A stretch of 64,000 nt of DNA from Wallemia ichthyophaga EXF-994 (taxonomy: Eukaryota; Basidiomycota; Wallemiomycetes; Wallemiales; Wallemiaceae): positions 62,001-126,000 of the forward strand of contig NW_008806283.1 in the NCBI RefSeq assembly GCF_000400465.1, given 5' to 3'. Below the pieces are notes generated by a model that was given only the letters and a program-made list of their open reading frames with translations, had not been told where the DNA came from and did not search any database. A program made the position numbers and the translations under genes. This document shows, one piece after another, positions 32,324-43,125 of this stretch. Position 1 is the stretch's first letter; every line of letters begins with the position of its first letter.

Positions 32324-32905
32324 ATGGCGCCACACGTACAGCCATCGGAGGTGCGTTGATCTTCTATCCCTGCTGCCGTCTCTCACGCGCTGCAGTTCCT
32401 CCGCGATCTCGCTGAGCTGTTTGAGCGGGTGAGTGGGAGTGTGAGCAGTGGCAGTGGCAGTGGCACTGTATTCCTCACGCAGAAACGCTACCAATACCAC
32501 GATAAAGAAGGTGCAGAAATGGATATCGACGCAGACAGCCCAAATCCCGCGCAATTCCATGTTCTCCTCAGAGCTACTGCCCAAATAGACGATAAACAGT
32601 ACAAATCAGCCACGCGCATCCCTTCTGACCAGCTCGATGGCTTTGTTGCGCACTACAACTCTCTCCTCCACGCCCACCTTCACTCCAATCTCCGCAAGAG
32701 AGACAGGAAGAGAGAGAAACGTAAGGCGGATATTGCCGCTGTGAGGAAACGCAGACTAGAGACGCCCGTCGATATACCCCACTCTAAACGCGGTAGCGGG
32801 AGGCGTAAGTTTCAACGTAAAGTTAAAGCTGAACAGAGGAGGCTAGCTGCTTTGCACACGGTAGCAAGTGGCACGAGTGGGCAGAATACTTTGAAAATTC
32901 CTTAA
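32324..32905 (+). CDS. SRP14: signal recognition particle subunit SRP14
   Basis: Exons 32324-32350 and 32396-32905 (537 nt, 178 aa); intron 45 nt (GTGCGT...CTGCAG). The short first exon gives MAPHVQPSE, joined to FLRDLAELFERVSGSV, which matches the SRP14 start (xxFLxxLxxLFxxxxxxGSV). Next come VFLTQKRYQYHD, FHVLLRATAQIDDK, the central FVAHYNSLLHAHLHSNLRKRD helix and a long Lys/Arg tail (KRDRKREKRK, KRGSGRRKFQRK). It pairs with SRP9/SRP21 on the Alu domain of SRP RNA to slow elongation. The basic tail is longer than in animals, as usual in fungi. Confidence 0.9.
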
Positions 32906-32950
32906 AATCACTGAAATTGATGGATATCGCTTTTTACATGACAGATTCAT

Positions 32951-34732
32951 TCATCGATAGGCCATAGATGATCTCCACGCACTCGCCGTTGTTATCCGGC
33001 GTGCTTGGTCGTATGTTATGGCTCCTTGACGGTATTGGACGCCGGCATCATCTGTTGCATCTGTTGCATCATCGTCAGCACCCCCACCTAGCTGCTCTTC
33101 TATCATTTCCTCCTCATCAGAATCATTCATCGTGTCGTCACCCCCTCTGACCCCGCCAAACGACGCCGAGGTGCTGCCGACGGGTGTAGCCATGATGCTC
33201 GTCTGTTGAGGAGATGCCTCGAATGCAGCGAATGAAGACAGAGGCTTGCGTGAGTGTGAAGCACTAGCACTACTACCACTTGCAGCACTTGCACCGCGTG
33301 GTGGAAGTGCAGGTGCACCTGTTGTGAAAGAATATGAAGGTGGAGACGCGTAACGCTGCGAGAGATACTTATCAGTGAAACGCGATCCCGGTACCTAATC
33401 AAGTGAATTAACCAGCATATCAACTACACAAACACTCTAACGCACCCTTTTCACGACCCCTTTCGCCTCCTGTAACCCCGCTACACCCCTCCATACCTGA
33501 AAGTTATGTTCAGCTTCCGGGCTATCTCTGTAGATGTTCTCTACGTGTATCCTTCCCGTATTTTCATTCCTTAACATGAGAGTTTCGTGGAGTGCGCGTG
33601 CGACATCGTCGACGCTCTCATGCATCCCGTGTACGCGCTCGGCGACCGCCCCACCCACTTCTCCGATAAGTCTCTCCATATCCATCTGTTCAAGGGCACT
33701 GCCGATGATGACCTGAGCGAGGAAGCTGGCGGAAACGAGAGGAATGAGCAGCCCGCCCGTGAGATCGGCGAGTGCGCGAAAGAAGTCGGTCGCATACTGG
33801 TACCCGCTCAGAGCAGGCTCGCAAGCGACTACGAAGAGCGTTATAGAGGAGCTCGCCATTGCGCGCGCTAGTTGAAGCGGGTCGTAGCCGCAGGGAGAGC
33901 CGTCGGGAAAGCCATCACCATACTCCCCTATACCGTGAGGTGGAGCATCCGCTACGAGCACTGCCATCTTGCTCGCATGCGCCCGCCATGGCATCGCATA
34001 TACCGCCTCGCGCATAGCTATCGTTACACCTTCTGGCCCGTCGCCGCCGCCGGATGCATAGAGCGACCTGTACACGGTGTAAGCGTAAGCCAGTGTACTT
34101 TTAATGATAAAGTGATGCACTGATGCTCATGTCGTCATCCAACTTGAGCCCCTATCACTCACTGCTACCTACTTGAGATTCTCGCGCATTTCGTCATAGT
34201 CGTGCGTAAAGCCAAAGTTCTTGAATTCATACGTGTAGTCCTGTGGTTTGCTGTCCTGGGAGGGGTGAGAATGCGTTAAGACACGCAGTGACACCAACTC
34301 GGTAGGAAATCAAACCCAATCTCAACGCGGACTCGCCGATCAGCTTCTGTGAGTGTATAATAGACTGGCATATATCGATAACGTTCTTTGTGGCGTTGTC
34401 GAGGTAGCTGCCCATACTACCGGTGGAATCCATGATGAAGAGTAGATCGCTGGGTATTTGAATGAGGAGAATACGATAATATATATTCATCCACGTACAT
34501 GCTTGTGCTGGTGTCGTTGACGTGTATATCCTCGTATCCAGCCTTCTGGGGCAAGTCAACGCCTGGAGAAGCGTGGTAGAGCGGGATAGCGGGCGGAGTG
34601 GGAGTATCAGTATCAATGTCCTTGTAATTGGTGAGTGGTTTATGCGTGGTGCGTGGTGCTCCCTATACACACCATTTGATAGTGGTGGAATGGGGGCAAG
34701 CGGTTAATTACCCACCACCACCACACCACCAT
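32951..34732 (-). CDS. von Willebrand factor A domain protein (VwkA-like)
   Basis: Main exons (minus): 34499-34662, 34299-34449, 34173-34255, 33446-34067, 32951-33394 (1464 nt). A possible first exon 34712-34732 (MVVWWWW) would add 21 nt at phase 0, so ~495 aa. Introns are 49, 43, 105 and 51 nt. The vWA/MIDAS motif is DLLFIMDSTGSMGSYLDNAT. Downstream come LRLGLISYRDSKPQDYTYEFKNFGFT, NLKSLYASGGGDGPEGVT (second MIDAS part), KMAVLVADAPPHGIGE, TLFVVACEPALSGYQ, NFQVWRGVAGLQEAKG and VPGSRFTDKYLSQRY. This order recurs in fungal and Dictyostelium vWA proteins. Metal-dependent protein binding is expected; process unknown. Start is the weak point: the only ATG in phase overlaps the start codon of the divergent zinc-cluster gene. 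Confidence 0.8.
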
Positions 34733-35840
34733 GGATAACAAGCGTAGAAACGATGAATCCCAGGAACATCAATCGCAATCCAAGAAACCGAGAAGGAAGA
34801 ACGTATCCAGCGCGTGCTTGTATTGCAGGAGAAGCCACATGACTTGCGATCAAGGAAGGCCGTGTCAGCGATGCATAAAGCGTAACATACCCCACTTATG
34901 CCACGATCCACCTAGCAAGAAGGATGATAATGATTTGGATTCATTCGATGCACATACTCAGCCCATACAGCCCACTCAGTCCACTTTAGTACAGCCCCCA
35001 CCAACCAATACCAGCCTTGGCTTTGATTTGGAGTTCGGCGGTAGCTTGGATGACTTGCTCAACGCACTTGGAATGCCTGAAAATCTTCATCCCAACTCAA
35101 TGTCTAACAATATACCTTACGCAGCGGCATCCACTAGCACCACCAACACTAATGGTATATCCCGTGCTCAAACTCCAAGCTACATACAGAACCCGAAACA
35201 CCGCTTCTTCTTCACTGCTGCTAATCCACCGATCCATTCCACCAGGGAGGAGCGACTGAAAGCTGTCCTTACTGCTAAACACGAAGCTGGTCTACTTAAA
35301 CCATTTAATTACGTCAATGGCTACGCTAAGCTTGGTAACTACCTTAACCAATCTGTTTCACCGCGAAATCGAGTGAAAATTCAATCATATTTGTCACGTA
35401 TCAGATCACAATTCGCTAACATCGCTTCTAATCTCTCGGAATGGGATCTCACAACTACAGAAGAGAGTTTTGAGAGACTGCTACTCGATTACGATAGAGT
35501 CTTCTCCATGATCGCCCTACCTAGCTGCTGCTGGAGACGAACAGGTGAAATATACAAAGCTAATAGGGAATTCGCAGATATAGTGGGTTGTGACGTCGAT
35601 ACACTAAAGACTGGCGAAATCAGCGTACACGAGTTACTCGACGAGGACAGCTTGACAAATTACTGGAGCAAATACGCTCAGTTGGCATTCAATTTCGAGA
35701 GTAAAGGTGTTCTTACTGCCGGATCGCTTATCAATAAACACAACTCCGCCTCGATTCCTTGCAATTTTAGCTTCAATATTCGCAGAGATGCGTTTGGAAT
35801 ACCGCTCATGATCGTCGCAAACTTTATGCCACTGTCGTAA
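34731..35840 (+). CDS. Zn2Cys6 transcription factor, Ert1/AcuK type
   Basis: Intron-less 369-aa protein. The zinc cluster CLYCRRSHMTCDQGRPCQRC-x(8)-C, residues ~30-57, has all six cysteines in fungal spacing. The C-terminal PAS-like part carries LPSCCWRRTGEIYKANREF and LLDEDSLTNYWSKYAQLAFNF, then CNFSFNIRRDAFGIPLMIV. These are characteristic of the Ert1/AcuK/AcuM group that controls gluconeogenesis and respiration genes on non-fermentable carbon. Acidic patches (DLEFGGSLDDLL) could activate transcription. Expected to be nuclear. Its start codon overlaps the putative start of the vWA gene on the other strand. Confidence 0.92.
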   Translation: MDNKRRNDESQEHQSQSKKPRRKNVSSACLYCRRSHMTCDQGRPCQRCIKRNIPHLCHDPPSKKDDNDLDSFDAHTQPIQPTQSTLVQPPPTNTSLGFDLEFGGSLDDLLNALGMPENLHPNSMSNNIPYAAASTSTTNTNGISRAQTPSYIQNPKHRFFFTAANPPIHSTREERLKAVLTAKHEAGLLKPFNYVNGYAKLGNYLNQSVSPRNRVKIQSYLSRIRSQFANIASNLSEWDLTTTEESFERLLLDYDRVFSMIALPSCCWRRTGEIYKANREFADIVGCDVDTLKTGEISVHELLDEDSLTNYWSKYAQLAFNFESKGVLTAGSLINKHNSASIPCNFSFNIRRDAFGIPLMIVANFMPLS

Positions 35841-36034
35841 TTAGCATTATGGCATTATGTATTCAATTAAGAGGTAGCGAGTAGGTTACAAGATCCGTAT
35901 CGCTAGGCGTGTTGGCGTTATCAAGAAATTTCAAATGTAAATATAAATTGAGTAATCAGGAGTAATTTGAGTTGATGATCATTAAGTGAGCCAGACGACT
36001 AAGCAATCCCTGCTCAGTGTTTGAGGTGCCAAAA

Positions 36035-36679
36035 TTATGCGGAGATAGGACCACTTGAGGAGCGCGATCTCACTGAGATGACGATGATGACAATCATAGC
36101 GAGGAAAATGAGTACTTTGAGGATGTTAAGTGGATGAGACATAAAATTTTCAAGCGGACAACTCACCAGTGTCAATCCACGTGAGACCCAAAATGGCGTT
36201 GAGGTGGTGACAATAAGTGTAGTCTGCGAATTTGCAGCTGACACCGCCACCAAGCTCAGCAGTGATCGCAGCAGCACCTGCAAGCCAAATACAGAAGGTG
36301 AGAACGACCCAAATGAGGCTGAAGTGGTTAGATGGGGAGAGTGGATCGATGAGAGACTTACTGTGACGCAACGCTCAATAGAACACCGCCAGAACCCATT
36401 GGAACAGCGAGGAATCCAACGAGATAAGCGGAGGCAGTCACTATAGTCCATAGTGAACAGACTGTGGCGGGTGACGGTGAGAATTTTCACAGCGTATAAA
36501 AGACACCACGCACACAAGATGTATCTGACAGTGTTGGAAACGCCCTCGCTTAGGAAGCTGTCGTCGCTGTTGTAACGATCAACGAGGAAAGCGGAGATGG
36601 ACATGAGGACGATGGAGAAGAGAATGAGGACGCCAAAGTAAATTGGGTGACCCTTCTTGATTGCTGTTTCTGTGGCCAT
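36035..36679 (-). CDS. MARVEL-domain four-pass membrane protein (165 aa)
   Basis: Exons (minus) 36514-36679, 36362-36461, 36167-36318, 36035-36114 (498 nt); introns 52, 43 and 52 nt. Splicing restores a typical fungal MARVEL protein: TM1 (YFGVLILFSIVLMSISAFLV), TM2 (VRYILFCSLWTIVTASAYLV), then GVLLSVASH, TM3 (LIWVVLTFCIWLAGAAAIT), a cysteine-containing loop ending NAILGLTWID, and TM4 (VLIFLAMIVIIVIS) with a short basic tail. MARVEL proteins shape plasma-membrane domains such as eisosomes. The divergent ~350 bp to RRP5 shows nothing but promoter sequence. Confidence 0.88.
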   Translation of the reverse strand: MATETAIKKGHPIYFGVLILFSIVLMSISAFLVDRYNSDDSFLSEGVSNTVRYILCAWCLLYAVKILTVTRHSLFTMDYSDCLRLSRWIPRCSNGFWRCSIERCVTVSLSSIHSPHLTTSASFGSFSPSVFGLQVLLRSLLSLVAVSAANSQTTLIVTTSTPFWVSRGLTLVSCPLENFMSHPLNILKVLIFLAMIVIIVISVRSRSSSGPISA

Positions 36680-37024
36680 TTTAAGATAATTCGATTATTT
36701 CGATGGTGGTCGTTGTGGATCAACAATTTTTGGTGACGCCGGCTCCAATTTAATCTTTGGTCGGTGGGAAAGGCGATGGACTGACGTGATGTGTGTGTGA
36801 TATGATATCGCTCATTGCTTGTAGATTCTGTATGCTTTGTGTGCCTTGTGTACTCCCCCTATCGCCCTCGTCTGCGTGTCGTTCACCCCTATAGGCTCGC
36901 AAAACGGCGAAAGTTAATTAGAAAAGAGATGGCTGGTGATAGCGTGAATATTTTCAATTCCTTCATTCCTTCATTTGTTTCCTCTTCTCCGATGATTCCC
37001 TCTCCTCGTTTTCCCCCATCAGCC

Positions 37025-40000
37025 ATGGTCAAGCGCAAATCAGAGGCAGCAGACACGGCAAACACGCCAAACGCGGCAGACGCGGCATCTGTACTCAAAT
37101 CGGCCTCATCCAAGAAGCACAAAACTTTCGACGACGCTGGCAGTACCAACAACGGCGCTGAGATCGACTTTCCTAGAGGCGGCGGCACTGGTCTTACCAA
37201 CCTCGAAACAGCACAAGCCAAGCAAGAGGGTAGAAGGGATGCCGATAGGGATGTTTCCTCCAAAAAGAAGCCAGCAAAGGTGCGTCCATTCCCCTTCAAA
37301 TCGTGCAATTCTAACACACTCGACAGAAGCCAGCAGCGAAGAAGCCAAAGAGAGATACTCAGAATGATAATGCTATCACTGATAAGATTAGAGTCGAGCA
37401 TCTCAACTACAAGCGGGCTGTGCCTGGTCTCAAAGTACTCGCACAAATCATTCAAATTACTCCAATCGAGCTTATCGTATCTCTCCCAGAGCAGCTCCTT
37501 GCTCACATTCCCATTACAAACATTTCTACACACTTCACAAACCGTTTGGATAACGCGATGAACGATGACAGTGACGATGACAGCGACCAAGAAGAAGACG
37601 CATCCGATAAAGAGGACGACTCTCTCCCTGAGCTAGATGATCTTTTTCATGTCGGTAGCTGGGTGCGTGCCGTCGTTTTACACACCCACAAAGACACAAA
37701 CTCAGGCAGAGTCAAGAAGGAAGGCGAGGAACTCATTAAAGCTTCCCGCAAGCTAGAGCTCACCCTCGATCCACGTAGTGTTAACGAAGGCCTCACCGCT
37801 AAAGACTTTGTCAAGGATTTCACCACCGTCGGTGCTGTCAGAAGTGTTGAGGATCACGGTTATCTGATTGACCTCGGTGTGTCCGACGTTGATGGTTTCG
37901 TCAGCAGTAAAGAAATGAACAAGAGCGGCTTCGATAAAGCCATCGCTGCCCAAGTTGGCGCTTTACTCCCACTGACAGTCACCAGCAAAACAAACAAAGT
38001 CGCAAACCTCACTCCTAACTTACATACTTTCGCTAAATCTTACATGAACGAGGCTAATACGCTCGAGTCTGTCATTCCTGGTGTACTGCTCAACGCTATG
38101 GTCACCGCTGTTCTTCCCGCCGGTCTCAATGTCCGTTTCTACGGTTTCTTTGACGGTACAATCAGTAGAGATCATATCCCATTTGAAAAAAAACCTCTGT
38201 CGGAGCGTTTCCCTGTGGGTAAGAAGATCAAAGCGAGGGTGGTGTTCGATCATCCAACGAGTAACCCCAAGCGGTTCTCCCTATCGCTCCTCCCCCACAT
38301 TGTACACCTCACCAACAGTTTGACGGAAGAGAGCGAGGATGGACAAACAATCTCAGACGCTTTCGCCAGAGGTAGAGTAGTTGAAGGTGTCCAAGTCATC
38401 ATGGTCGAGAGTGAGAAAGGATTGTTTGTGACTATACCTGATAGTACACTCATTGGATTCATACATATCTCGCAAATTGCAGACGACCACACTCCCTCCC
38501 TCAGTAGCAGCAGTGGAGCTACGAAAGTGGGTAGTACGCACACAGCGCGTGTCGTCGGAATAAGCTATGTTGATAAAGTAGTTCAACTCAGTATCAAGCC
38601 GAGCGTGCTACACAAGACGTTCATGAAAGTTTCAGATGCACAAGTGGGAGCTGTTGTAGATGGCACAGTGCGCAAGATGGCCGACGACAGGATGTTCGTA
38701 TCGATTAGTGGCAGTGTGGATGCTATAGTGTGGCCAGTACATTACTCAGATGTGAAGCTCAAACATCCCGAGAAGAAATACAGACCGGATATGAAAGTCA
38801 AGACGCGTATCTTGTCAGCGGAAGCTGACAAGAATAGAATTACGGCTACATTGAAGAAAACACTCGTTAAGAGTGACCTCCCTATCGTCACTAGCTACGA
38901 TCGCTCTCAGAAGAACACTATCACTCACGCTACCGTCTCCTCAATTAAAGAAAAAGGAGCTATTCTGGAATTTTACAATAACGTCAGAGCTTTCTTGCCA
39001 GTGGGAGAGATTAGCGAGAGTTACACTAAACATGCTCAGGATGCACTGCATATCGGACAGGTCGTCAAGGTAGTCATTATCAAGGTAGAGACTGAAGAGG
39101 GGAGAATGATGGCCAGTATACGTAAAACGGTGCCTAAGGAGGAGCGAGATGCTTTGGTGAAGGAGAGAAAGTCTGAGAAAAAGGAGGTGAATGAGGAGAT
39201 GAAGGTGAAGGAGGACGAAGGAGAGCAAGTTGCAGGTGACGAGGATATCGATATTGATAACGCAATAAACGAAAATAGTCAATCTGAATCAGACGGCGAA
39301 GCTGTTGGGTTGCAAGTCGAGGAGGAAAGCTCCGATGAGGAAGACGACGATGTAACGATGGAAGACACCACCAACAAGAAGCCCAAAAAGACTACAAAAG
39401 ACGTCGATTCTCTGAGTACTGGTGGATTCAATTGGGATGGAGAGAACGACAAGAAAGACTTAGAACAAGAAGGCACTAACTCAGACGACTCTGACTCTGA
39501 CAGCGACGCCTACTCTGACGCTAATGACGACGGTAAGCGCAAAAAGAAGCGCAAATCGACGAAGCACTTTGAGGGAGATCTCACCGCGACAATGAACGAA
39601 AAGCCGCCAGAATCCTCCAACGACTTTGAGCGACTACTTCTCGGTTCGCCCAACTCATCCTACGTGTGGATTCAGTATATGTCATTCCAGCTCAACCTCA
39701 GTGAGATAGACAAAGCACGTGAGATTGCCCAGCGTGCACTCAAGACCATCGGGTTCAGAGAGAGTCAAGAGAAGTTCAATGTATGGATAGCGCTACTTAA
39801 CCTGGAAAACACATTTGGGGATGAAGATACATTTGATAAGACATTCAAGGAGGCTGTAAGCTACAATGATCCACTCACAATGCACATGAAGGTGGCGGAT
39901 ATACTCGAGGCGAGTGAAAAATATGACAATGCGAATGAAGTTTATGTGAAAGCGACCAAGAAATTCGGCGCTCATATCATACTCTGGGTGAATTACGCTG

Positions 40001-40478
40001 AGTTTAAATTCCGCGTGGAAGATGCGAATGGAGCGAGAAGTCTGTTGACGAGGTCGCTCAAATCGCTCGACAAGAGGGATCGTGGGTTTAGCTGACTTAA
40101 TTTATTAGCAACAAGACTAACAAACAACCTACAGACGTCGCGTGTATTTCTAAATTCGCTCAGTTGGAGTTCAAAGTGGGCGACGCCGAGCGCGGGAAGA
40201 CAATATTCGAGGGTATTATAGAAAGCCACCCTAAGCAACTCGACCAGTGGTTCGTGTATATAGACATGCTCGCGCGGACAGAGGATGTGGCTGGTCTGCG
40301 CAATGTGTTTGAGAAGCTCCTTGCGCTCAAGCTGTCTACTAAAAAGGCAAAGAGTGTTTTCAAGAAGTGGCTCACCATAGAGAAGGAGATTGGTGATGAA
40401 AATGGTGTGAGGGATGTCAAGCAGCGTGCCGTCGCGTGGAATGAGCAGCGTGAACAACATGGCCAGCACGATGAATAA
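37025..40478 (+). CDS. RRP5: rRNA biogenesis protein Rrp5 with shortened S1 array
   Basis: Exons 37025-37279, 37327-40081, 40135-40478 (3354 nt, 1117 aa); introns 47 and 53 nt. The N-terminus has DFPRGGGTGLTNLE, diagnostic of Rrp5. About six S1-type RNA-binding repeats can be counted between residues ~110 and ~640 (for example GLKVLAQIIQITPIELIVSL; AVRSVEDHGYLIDLGVSDV; VVDGTVRKMADDRMFVSI). An acidic Asp/Glu linker follows (~650-790). The C-terminal HAT/TPR half starts NDFERLLLGSPNSSYVWIQY and includes HVACISKFAQLEFKVGDAER. Yeast Rrp5 has 12 S1 repeats in 1729 residues, so about half the array is missing here. It is needed for both 18S and 5.8S rRNA maturation in the nucleolus. An in-frame upstream ATG at 36929 is possible but has a weaker fit. 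Confidence 0.93.
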
Positions 40479-40548
40479 TTAGTAGATGGAGAGGGAGTGT
40501 ATTTATTTATTTAATCCATTTATAGATGCATATTACAAAGTGCTCAGA

Positions 40549-41916
40549 TTACATCTCCTCCGTCCATCCCTGGATAGCACTAATAGCGAGCTCTTGGGGA
40601 ACAGGTCTGAATCGACTCCAGCTGTCTTCTATGTTCAAACTCTCTCCCTGTGTGTCGACACCGAGCATATTCGAGTGCCACGCCTTAGGTCTACTACCAT
40701 CGACAAACAAGAAACCCAAACCCATTAAAAACGGCGACTGCTTATACCACAAAGCTGCGACTCTATCAAAGTAAGTGGCTAATTGACCATCTGGTTTGGT
40801 AGTAGAGCCGCTATTACCAGAAGGGGCATCTGGCATACCTTTTTCCGAGGCGTATGTAAGAGTGACAGAAACTAAATTTGGGAGGTGATCGATGAACGCG
40901 CAGCTGAAGCGAATCTCACCAACGAGACGTTCCTCGAGTGTAAGTTCAGGCGGAGCGAGGGCATTAGTGTTACCTATAGCTAGGCTGGAGAGTGTGTTTT
41001 TGAAAGGAGCGAGAGAGCTAACGATGTCAAGGAAGTCCATAGTGAAGAGTGTTTCATAGGCGAAGGATGTGAGGGGACGTCCCTCCAATACTTTTAGTGT
41101 AGACTGCACTTCCTCGAGACTCGAGTCACCGTCTTTATGTGGGATGTAGCGCAATCTCTTGAGACCCGGTGCGGTACCGTCGCTGCCAAGCTCCACTATA
41201 TCGTCGGAACGACCCTCGAAAAGTTCCAACAGAGGCAGTGAGCCATCTGGCAAGTCTTCCAGGGCTTCCGAAGACTCAAGTTGGTCGTTGGGGAGGCGCA
41301 ATTGACGTAGGTTGCGGGAATTCTCGAGACAGCTTCCTAGCACGGATTTGTTGGGGATGGAGCCTCTGATGGAGAGCGATTCGAGAGTGTGGATGGGTGG
41401 TAGGCGAAGATCACTCCACAAACCCTCGTTAGTAAGAATGGAGAGATCTTTGAGCTTCCTGAGAGTAGCTAAGGAATAGAGAAGTCGCTGGAATGACTCT
41501 TTCTCGGCGTGTGTCCACGTCGATGGACTGATAAGCTGGATAGCAACAGACTCGAGCTTTTGTAAACGTACTATCAATTCAGATAGCTCAGAATGGTCTG
41601 CTATGTCCATGCTGGAATCCAGCTCACGTTTCAAATCAGATTCTTGTTGGGTGGTTGGATTGCCTACGACTAAAGAAAGGTGGTGTACGGACTGGCAGTT
41701 GCGGGAAGAGAATAGGCCGGATTGAATGACTTTTGAGGTGTAGACGCCAGCTTCAAGGCTGAACAAACGCAGTTGGATGTTACTCAGGATAATGCTCTTG
41801 GATAGTTCAAGTAAGCGCTTGTTGGTTGTTCTAAGAGAGTAGACAGAGTCCAAGTCAAGGTAATCGTCTATTATATGGCTAATAATTTCATCGGGCAGGT
41901 CCAGGAATCCTCTCAT
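40549..41916 (-). CDS. F-box protein with leucine-rich region
   Basis: A 455-aa frame from the ATG at 41916. The N-terminus MRGFLDLPDEIISHIIDDYL fits an F-box (LPDEII...LDLDSVYSLRTTNKRL). The remainder is a solenoid-like series of leucine-rich stretches (LRKLKDLSIL, HTLESLSIRG, NLRQLRLPND, LKRLRYIP, NLVSVTLTY). The C-terminus ends with a conserved-looking W/P-rich segment. It probably recruits substrates to an SCF ubiquitin ligase. Substrate is not predictable; basidiomycetes carry many such proteins. The downstream 3' end lies about 70 bp from the RRP5 stop (convergent). Confidence 0.75.
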   Translation of the reverse strand: MRGFLDLPDEIISHIIDDYLDLDSVYSLRTTNKRLLELSKSIILSNIQLRLFSLEAGVYTSKVIQSGLFSSRNCQSVHHLSLVVGNPTTQQESDLKRELDSSMDIADHSELSELIVRLQKLESVAIQLISPSTWTHAEKESFQRLLYSLATLRKLKDLSILTNEGLWSDLRLPPIHTLESLSIRGSIPNKSVLGSCLENSRNLRQLRLPNDQLESSEALEDLPDGSLPLLELFEGRSDDIVELGSDGTAPGLKRLRYIPHKDGDSSLEEVQSTLKVLEGRPLTSFAYETLFTMDFLDIVSSLAPFKNTLSSLAIGNTNALAPPELTLEERLVGEIRFSCAFIDHLPNLVSVTLTYASEKGMPDAPSGNSGSTTKPDGQLATYFDRVAALWYKQSPFLMGLGFLFVDGSRPKAWHSNMLGVDTQGESLNIEDSWSRFRPVPQELAISAIQGWTEEM

Positions 41917-42025
41917 GGTTGTTATGTGCCTGGGGAGACCAGGAGAGACACCAAGCGAGAAGGCAGAAGTTTTTAATGTTTGATAGGAATAAAGATTAGA
42001 TATAAGATAAGGTAGAAACGTATTG

Positions 42026-42640
42026 TTACAAAGATGGTTGGCCACCTTGGATGAAGTTCTGAATAGTTGAGTTGTGGATTGGAGGATTGTGAGGTTGGAT
42101 ATGATTATTACTATTGCTATTACTGTGACTATGGCTATAACTGCGTCGGTGGCTTTGTCTGCCACTCCAATTTGAGCTTGAGCTGCTGCTAGTTGTGCTT
42201 GTTGTGCTACTGATGGATTTGATTTGAGTAGAATTGGACTGTGAGTATCTGTGACTGTGGTGATGGCTATTATTTCCAGGCTTAGAATCCACGCCGCTAC
42301 CCAACTTGAATCTCCCAAGCGATCGTTTAAAGAAGGCGCCGAGGCCACCGTGGCTTACTTGAAAATCATCCACAGGCTCACTATCATCAACAACCTTCTT
42401 CTTCTTGCCTCTCTTTCTCCTGTGCTTATCGTCGTGGTCATGATGCTCATGCTCATCATCGAGCTCAGTGATCCCGCCAATCAGACTATTCAACTCAGCC
42501 AGTTTTGCCTCCTTCTTGGCCTGCCGTTGTCTCTCTAGGTGCTGCTGATGAAGTGCTTTGCTGGCTTCTGTAGAGGACACCAAGTATCCATCGCAGGTGG
42601 ATTCTGTAGGCAGTGGCAGTTGCAGTTTATCTCTGTGCAT
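42026..42640 (-). CDS. hypothetical Ser/His-rich protein (204 aa)
   Basis: A single-exon frame from the ATG at 42640. The N-terminal half is helical and charged (ALHQQHLERQRQAKKEAKLA, then ELNSLIGGITELDDE). A run of His/Asp and a Lys-rich patch (KHRRKRGKKKKV) follow, then GGLGAFFKRSLGRFKLGSG. The second half is Ser/His/Asn low complexity (SQSNSTQ, SSSSSSNW, HSHSNSNSNN). No family is recognised. The basic patch could be nuclear or RNA-binding. Tandem with the F-box gene on the same strand, 109 bp between them. Confidence 0.5.
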   Translation of the reverse strand: MHRDKLQLPLPTESTCDGYLVSSTEASKALHQQHLERQRQAKKEAKLAELNSLIGGITELDDEHEHHDHDDKHRRKRGKKKKVVDDSEPVDDFQVSHGGLGAFFKRSLGRFKLGSGVDSKPGNNSHHHSHRYSQSNSTQIKSISSTTSTTSSSSSSNWSGRQSHRRSYSHSHSNSNSNNHIQPHNPPIHNSTIQNFIQGGQPSL

Positions 42641-43125
42641 TCGGGTATATGATAGTTGTTGGTCGTAGTGTTAGCTAAACAAGTTGAATAGTTTCCGGTT
42701 TCGTATTCGATTAGTTACATCGGCCAAGACATGCAGACTGGCAGATACTTGCCATGTGATTTGCTTGTGTATAACGCGTAAATCGTGCTTGTTCTACGCG
42801 TGTATCATCCTCACAGACGCACCTTCCCTTCCCAGATCACCTCCCATGCCTTTCCACTTTCGCGTCTGACAGCCAGGCACTGACTTAACTGACAGCTGCT
42901 TTGCATCACCTGACTGCATCTGCATATGCACCTGCACCCGCTCTAGCTGACACAAATACAATCCACTCTCATGCAGGGTATAAGTGGGGTGTAGATCCAC
43001 GCACCCCAAAAAAAAACTCAAAGTAAAAGTAATTCATTGCATGTGTCGATGATTAACATGTCGTTAAGAGTGTCGTAACTTGCGTTATTGCATATTTATT
43101 AGTGTTTATGGTTATTCAAACTGAG
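42641..43125. other. intergenic region
   Basis: About 485 bp between the Ser/His-rich gene start and the universal stress protein stop. It contains an A-rich run at 43010-43020 and otherwise unremarkable sequence. I see no RNA gene and no supported frame. Confidence 0.5.

Noticed and set aside
34704..34895. Antisense frames opposite the zinc-cluster coding region
   Set aside because: The plus strand encodes a complete Zn2Cys6 motif; the antisense frames are shadow frames.
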